Shown one piece after another: positions 5,124 through 9,113 of a stretch of 9,113 nucleotides of DNA. The DNA lies in assembly GCA_003645395.1 (NCBI GenBank), contig QNFC01000054.1:1-9113 (forward strand), given 5' to 3'. Source of the stretch: Gammaproteobacteria bacterium (GTDB lineage: Bacteria; Pseudomonadota; Gammaproteobacteria; Immundisolibacterales; Immundisolibacteraceae). Position 1 is the first letter of the stretch, and each line of letters begins with the position of its first letter. The position numbers and the translations under genes were made by a program. The notes under the pieces were generated by a model. The model was not told the origin of the DNA and did not search any database. It saw nothing but the letters and a program-made list of their open reading frames with translations.

Positions 5124-7913
5124 ATGTCTATATCAAAAATTAGTCTCTACCTGCTACTCATCGCCTCTGCACTCCCTATCGCAGGATGCGGAAAAGAAGA
5201 TGCCCGGACTGCGGCAGAACATACAAATAACGCTCAACAGTTTCTATCTCAAGGGGATGTTCGTTCAGCGACCATCGAAATCAAGAATGCAGTTCGGAGC
5301 GAACCGAACAATCCGGACATCCGCTGGCTAGCAGGTCAAATCTATCTGGCCGGTGGCCAAAGCAATGCAGCAGAACACGAATTCACGAAGGCGCTCGAGC
5401 TAGGTATCAGCCGGGCCGATAGTGACTTACCGCTGGTGCGAACCTGGATTGCTCAGGGAGATATGCAAAAAGCGCTCGATCATTTCCAAACCAAAGATCT
5501 TGCCACCCTTTCCGGCGAAGCCAAGATACTGTATGCGGAGCTCCTCTTAGAGTCCGGTGAAATTGGCCGCGCTGAAGAAATTTTCACTGGGCTGATCGAC
5601 ACTCCTGAGGAAAATGTCTCGGCTCAGGTAGGACTGGCCAGAATAGCCCTTAGCCGTGGCAATCGGGAAATAGCGCAGGATTTTGTACAGGGAGCACTGG
5701 CAACAGAACCAGAAAATCCTTTTGCAAATCTTATCGCCGGTGAACTGGCGGTGACCGAGCAACGTTTTGATGAAGCTAAAACTTTTTTTGCAACAGCCGC
5801 TACTGCGCCAACTGCCAACTCCCGCACGAAGATCATCGCCAAAATCGGGGCCATACGCATACAGCTTGCCAAAAAAGAACTGAAAAAAGCTGAAAAAGCG
5901 TTGGCCACCTTTCTATCCGAGCACCCATCGGTGCCACTGGCCTATTACCTACAGGGTTTAACTTACTACCAGTTAGGAGAATCCAGCGCTGCAATAGAGG
6001 CACTGGAGACCGCGAAAACCCTGACCCCCAAGCACAACCCTACCCTTTTGTTACTTGGCAAGCTCTATCTTGATAGCAACCAGCTTGAACTAGCCAATAA
6101 TGTCCTTACCATTCTGGTTGCAAGCGACCCAGATAACACGGGGGGACGGACGCTTCTGGCAGCAACCAAACTGAGGCTGGGCCAGGCTAACGAAGCTTTA
6201 GCGATCCTCGGTAATACCGTTTCTGAAGAGAGCGACGACCTGTTAGTCCTAATTACCGCTGGCAGCGCATTACTTGCGGTCGGTGAATATTCACAGGGTT
6301 CTCTGCTTCTGGAAAAAGCAGCCTCACTGGCTGATGATCCTCGACTAATTCGTAGTCAACTGGCACGAACACACCTTGTTTCCGGCGATGTTGACTCGGC
6401 AATTGAGGAATACCGAGAGCTTACGGAGACAGACAGTAGCAACCCTGAGCATCACCTCCTGTTAGCTTACTCTTTGATCAGGCAGGGCCAATTAGACTTG
6501 GCGATGGAATCCGCGAATCAGCTGGAAGCCCAGGGGTTAATTACCTTGTCGGCAAACCTGAAAGGCGCCATTGAGCTCGCTCGTCAACAGCCGGCTAAAG
6601 CCAAACAGCTGTTTGAGCTCGCGCTAGATCATGATCCAAAATTTGTCCCGGCACGACTTAACCTTGCGCGCATGGCCATGGCAGAGAACCGCTCAGCCGA
6701 CGCTAAAGAAATGTTTACTGAAGTACTGGCAATTGATCCGAATAATGTCCTTGCGATTTTAAGTTTAGCTGACATCGAAATTAGAGCTGGCGACAAACCA
6801 GCAGCAATTCGGCTTCTAAAAGAAGCTGTAAAGACGACCAACAACTCAAAAATGCTTCTCGCGCTCGCCAATTTGATGATGATTGAAGGTGATTTACTCA
6901 AAGCTTTTGACTACGCCGACCAGGCCTTCCAGACTGCTCCTTATGACCCTGCTGCGGCCAGAACAGTGGCCGTTATCCAGGCCAAACAGGGACGCCACCT
7001 GGAAGCGCTGGAAACACTGGAATCGATTCCTGTCAGTCGGCGCAATGATGCTTTCGAGCTACGCATGGCCCAACTCTACCGAATAAACAATCGCCCCGAG
7101 CAGGCTCGTGACACTCTGGCAAAACTACTGGTCAGCTCCCCCAACAACATCGATGCCCTAATAAATGCCATTTCATTGGAGTTAGAAGCGGACGAGATCA
7201 ACAAAGCCAAGTCGCTTCTCAAAACATTCTCTGATGAGGAAGAACAGCAAAGATATTTAATCTTGACCTTGCAGGGAGATATCCACCGGGCCGCTGGACA
7301 ACATCAACAGGCGCTGGAATCCTATTCAAGTGCATTTAAGTCAAACCCCAATAGCAGTCTCATTGCTAGTATCGTTGGGGAACTGGCTGCCCTGGATCAA
7401 ATATCATTGGCAACCGCCAGGCTGACGGAATGGGTAGATCAGCACCCGGAAGACTTGCCTAACAAGTTGCGACTCGCCAATATGCATATGGTCGCAGGCA
7501 AAAAAAATGCGGCGATCAGCTTATATGAACAAGTTTTGATTACGCTACCCTCTCAGCCCCTTGCTTTAAACAACCTCGCCTGGCTCTACTTTGAACAAGG
7601 CAATAGCAAAGCATTGAAACTCGCTGAGCAGATAGCTGACTCCAATCCTGAGCGCGCAGATGTCCTGGATACAGCTGGCTGGATTTTTATCAACCAGGGG
7701 GATAAAAAACGCGGACTGCGTTTGCTAACACAAGCTTATGATAAGGCTCCCGAATCGGCCGATACACTTTTTCACCTAGCAGTTGCTCACCAGCGAAACG
7801 ACAACCTTGCCGACGCTAGCCGGTTGTTAACAGAGTTACAAACCAAGTACCCGGCGTACGCTCAGCGCAATGACGTACAAGCCTTTGCAGTCGAAGTTGG
7901 TGCCGCACCTTAA
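5124..7913 (+). CDS. prsT: PrsT-like TPR-repeat lipoprotein of the PEP-CTERM/exosortase type
   Basis: A 929-residue predicted lipoprotein. Residues 1-21 form a signal peptide with the lipobox IAGC and lipidated Cys22; glycine at +2 argues for the outer membrane. Helix-turn-helix TPR repeats fill the rest, roughly two dozen by length, for example NAQQFLSQGDVRSATIEIKN at 36-55, NNLAWLYFEQG at 816-826 and DTAGWIFINQGD at 849-860. The length, the N-terminal lipobox, the first repeats (GQIYLAGG...AEHEFTKALELG) and the C-terminal NNLAWLY and LDTAGW motifs resemble TIGR02917-type PrsT proteins, which co-occur with exosortase, PEP-CTERM proteins and exopolysaccharide genes. TPRs bind proteins; PrsT has no demonstrated catalytic role that I know of. 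ATG 5124 has GCGGA 8 bases upstream. No exosortase or PEP-CTERM gene is visible nearby. It could instead be a generic TPR lipoprotein. Confidence 0.8.
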   Translation: MSISKISLYLLLIASALPIAGCGKEDARTAAEHTNNAQQFLSQGDVRSATIEIKNAVRSEPNNPDIRWLAGQIYLAGGQSNAAEHEFTKALELGISRADSDLPLVRTWIAQGDMQKALDHFQTKDLATLSGEAKILYAELLLESGEIGRAEEIFTGLIDTPEENVSAQVGLARIALSRGNREIAQDFVQGALATEPENPFANLIAGELAVTEQRFDEAKTFFATAATAPTANSRTKIIAKIGAIRIQLAKKELKKAEKALATFLSEHPSVPLAYYLQGLTYYQLGESSAAIEALETAKTLTPKHNPTLLLLGKLYLDSNQLELANNVLTILVASDPDNTGGRTLLAATKLRLGQANEALAILGNTVSEESDDLLVLITAGSALLAVGEYSQGSLLLEKAASLADDPRLIRSQLARTHLVSGDVDSAIEEYRELTETDSSNPEHHLLLAYSLIRQGQLDLAMESANQLEAQGLITLSANLKGAIELARQQPAKAKQLFELALDHDPKFVPARLNLARMAMAENRSADAKEMFTEVLAIDPNNVLAILSLADIEIRAGDKPAAIRLLKEAVKTTNNSKMLLALANLMMIEGDLLKAFDYADQAFQTAPYDPAAARTVAVIQAKQGRHLEALETLESIPVSRRNDAFELRMAQLYRINNRPEQARDTLAKLLVSSPNNIDALINAISLELEADEINKAKSLLKTFSDEEEQQRYLILTLQGDIHRAAGQHQQALESYSSAFKSNPNSSLIASIVGELAALDQISLATARLTEWVDQHPEDLPNKLRLANMHMVAGKKNAAISLYEQVLITLPSQPLALNNLAWLYFEQGNSKALKLAEQIADSNPERADVLDTAGWIFINQGDKKRGLRLLTQAYDKAPESADTLFHLAVAHQRNDNLADASRLLTELQTKYPAYAQRNDVQAFAVEVGAAP

Positions 7914-7938
7914 CCCCAAAAACCCGACGGCAATCGAT

Positions 7939-8562
7939 TTAAATCCCTAAACCCTCGATGGTGCCATTACCGTGGCGGATTACAGTTGCTGGACGACTAG
8001 CGAGATCGACAATCGTTGTTTCACCAAAATTTTCATCTTCAATAAACAGGATCCCATCGACTAGCTGACCCAGAGTTTTTTCTATTTCGTTCGGGTCAGC
8101 TAGTGGTTCGGCTTCGCCTGCAACTCTTGCCGTGGTAGTAATCACCGGCTCCCCAATTTCCGCCAATAGCGCCCGACATACCGGATGATCTGATATACGT
8201 ACACCAATAGTCTTTCTTTTGGGACCGCTCAAACGCTTCGGTATGAGGCGGGTTGCCTGTAATACGAAAGTATAAGGACCAGGACAATGTTTACGTAAAA
8301 TTCGATGCTCCACCGTGCCGAGCTGCGCATATTTAGCTAACTCACCCAGGTTGTTGCATAACAGCGTAAACAGATGTTCCTTAGGCAAGTCACGAATACC
8401 AAGTACCCGCTCATGCGCTTCTTTTTCATTTAACCCATGGAGAAGCACATAACTGCACTCTGTAGGACAGACCACCAAGCCACCGCCCGCCAGCACTTCA
8501 GCGGCCTGTTTAATACTCCTGTGCTGGGGGTCACGAGAATGAACACGCCAAACAGTGGCCAT
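7939..8562 (-). CDS. yciO: YciO-type protein of the TsaC/Sua5/YrdC fold
   Basis: A 207-residue cytoplasmic protein (E. coli YciO has 206). TsaC/Sua5 relatives make threonylcarbamoyl-AMP for t6A modification of tRNA. YciO shares the nucleotide/RNA-binding fold, but its physiological role is less clear. Seen here are PTECSYVL at 33-40, IRDLPKEHLFTLLC at 56-69, PGPYTFVL at 94-101, KRKTIGVRI at 115-123, ITTTA at 141-145 and TTIVDL at 182-187. The IR-LP--H-FTL-C pattern is that of YciO. The KRRP and STSAN motifs of true TsaC are replaced, so this is probably not the main t6A enzyme (inference). ATG 8562 has AAGGA 7 bases upstream. It is convergent with prsT (25-base gap) and divergent from yciB, a partner often found nearby in Gammaproteobacteria. 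Confidence 0.92.
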   Translation of the reverse strand: MATVWRVHSRDPQHRSIKQAAEVLAGGGLVVCPTECSYVLLHGLNEKEAHERVLGIRDLPKEHLFTLLCNNLGELAKYAQLGTVEHRILRKHCPGPYTFVLQATRLIPKRLSGPKRKTIGVRISDHPVCRALLAEIGEPVITTTARVAGEAEPLADPNEIEKTLGQLVDGILFIEDENFGETTIVDLASRPATVIRHGNGTIEGLGI

Positions 8563-8581
8563 AATGTATCCTTGTAGGTCA

Positions 8582-8611
8582 TTTATCAGCAGTGCTGATG
8601 ATGGATAAAAT
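8582..8611. promoter_or_regulatory. Candidate yciB promoter overlapping a palindrome
   Basis: On the + strand TTATCA (8583-8588) and TAAAAT (8606-8611, five of six) are 17 bases apart. The outer arms TTTATC (8582-8587) and GATAAA (8604-8609) form an inverted repeat, so a weaker -35/-10 pair with a 16-base spacer also reads toward yciO. Between them lies the palindrome ATCAGCAGTGCTGAT (8585-8599), placed where a repressor could block both promoters. All of this is inferred from the sequence. Confidence 0.4.
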
Positions 8612-8639
8612 TCTTCAAGATGGGAACAGAATAAATACC

Positions 8640-9113
8640 ATGCAATTCTTTATTGATTTTTTACCCGTCCTAATTTTTTTTATAGCTTATAAATTAAGCG
8701 GCATGTACGTCGCGGTAACCGCTACGGCGATAACTGCATGCCTGACCTTCGGCTACACCTGGTTACGCTTCCGCCGCCTTGAGCCCCTGCAAATCACTAG
8801 CCTGGTAATCATTTGCGTCGCCGCATCATTGACACTGCTGTTTCACGATGACGCATTCATAAAATGGAAACCCACACTCATCAATGGCCTCTTCGCCGTG
8901 GTTTTTGCTGGCAGCCTATTTACCAAGCGAACACTAGCTGAACGACTATTTACCACGCAGATGGATTGCCCACCATCAATCTGGAAAAAAATCACGCTTA
9001 GCTGGATCTGCTTTTTCGTCATCTGCGCGGCGACCAATTACTACGTAGCTTTTATTTATCAGGTCAATGACAATGATCTAAATGTTGAACAACACCAAAA
9101 CTGGGAATCAATC
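8640..9113 (+). CDS. yciB: YciB / septation protein A, inner-membrane protein (3' end outside the window)
   Basis: The open frame runs from ATG 8640 to the window edge, 158 codons without a stop; E. coli YciB is 179 residues, so about 20-25 are missing. The start MQFFIDFLPVLIFFIAYK corresponds to E. coli MKQFLDFLPLVVFFAFYK, and FHDDAFIKWKPT (68-79), WLRFRRLE (41-48) and LSWICFFVICAATNYYVAF (120-138) align with family landmarks. Five membrane segments are visible at about 5-19, 22-41, 51-68, 81-95 and 120-141. The family (YciB/IspZ) affects cell envelope synthesis and septation and interacts with division and elongation proteins; no enzymatic activity is known to me. The ribosome binding site is weak (GGGA about 14 bases upstream). 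It is divergent from yciO across 77 bases. Confidence 0.95.
   Translation, partial: MQFFIDFLPVLIFFIAYKLSGMYVAVTATAITACLTFGYTWLRFRRLEPLQITSLVIICVAASLTLLFHDDAFIKWKPTLINGLFAVVFAGSLFTKRTLAERLFTTQMDCPPSIWKKITLSWICFFVICAATNYYVAFIYQVNDNDLNVEQHQNWESI

Overview
This window looks like the chromosome of a gammaproteobacterium near the Pseudomonas/Cellvibrio/marine-gamma part of the tree. I infer this from the block rpsT, proB, obgE, rpmA, rplU, ispB, which I recall having nearly the same order and orientation in Pseudomonas, and from protein sequences that read like orthologues of E. coli and Pseudomonas proteins. Base composition looks even throughout, and I see no insertion sequence, CRISPR array, phage gene or attachment-site duplication.

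Layout. Positions 1-122 hold an rpsT promoter and short leader; bases 1-51 cannot be assigned to a gene. rpsT (ribosomal protein S20) reads rightward from a TTG start and ends at a hairpin terminator. It converges on a leftward cluster transcribed in the order rplU (L21), rpmA (L27), intrinsic terminator, obgE (ribosome-assembly GTPase), proB (glutamate 5-kinase). A 212-230 bp divergent region separates rplU from rightward ispB (long-chain polyprenyl diphosphate synthase for the quinone tail), and a tRNA-Pro with anticodon CGG follows ispB after 16 bases. Next is a 396 bp non-coding stretch with an imperfect hairpin and no clear promoter.

Then comes the largest gene, a 929-residue outer-membrane-type lipoprotein built of TPR repeats. 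It resembles PrsT of the PEP-CTERM/exosortase systems, which makes it the most accessory-looking item here. It converges on leftward yciO (TsaC/Sua5/YrdC-fold protein). Finally yciB (inner-membrane septation protein A), missing from a simple ORF list because it runs off the right edge, starts divergently from yciO.

How the genes relate. The left half is translation and ribosome assembly (S20, L21, L27, Obg) plus proline synthesis and quinone precursor synthesis. PrsT is not in a visible exosortase or exopolysaccharide cluster, so either that cluster lies elsewhere or this copy has become an orphan. I found no gene set in the window that amounts to an undescribed system. The points most worth following are the orphan PrsT, the terminator between rpmA and obgE, the palindrome inside the yciO/yciB divergent promoter region, and the short Obg.
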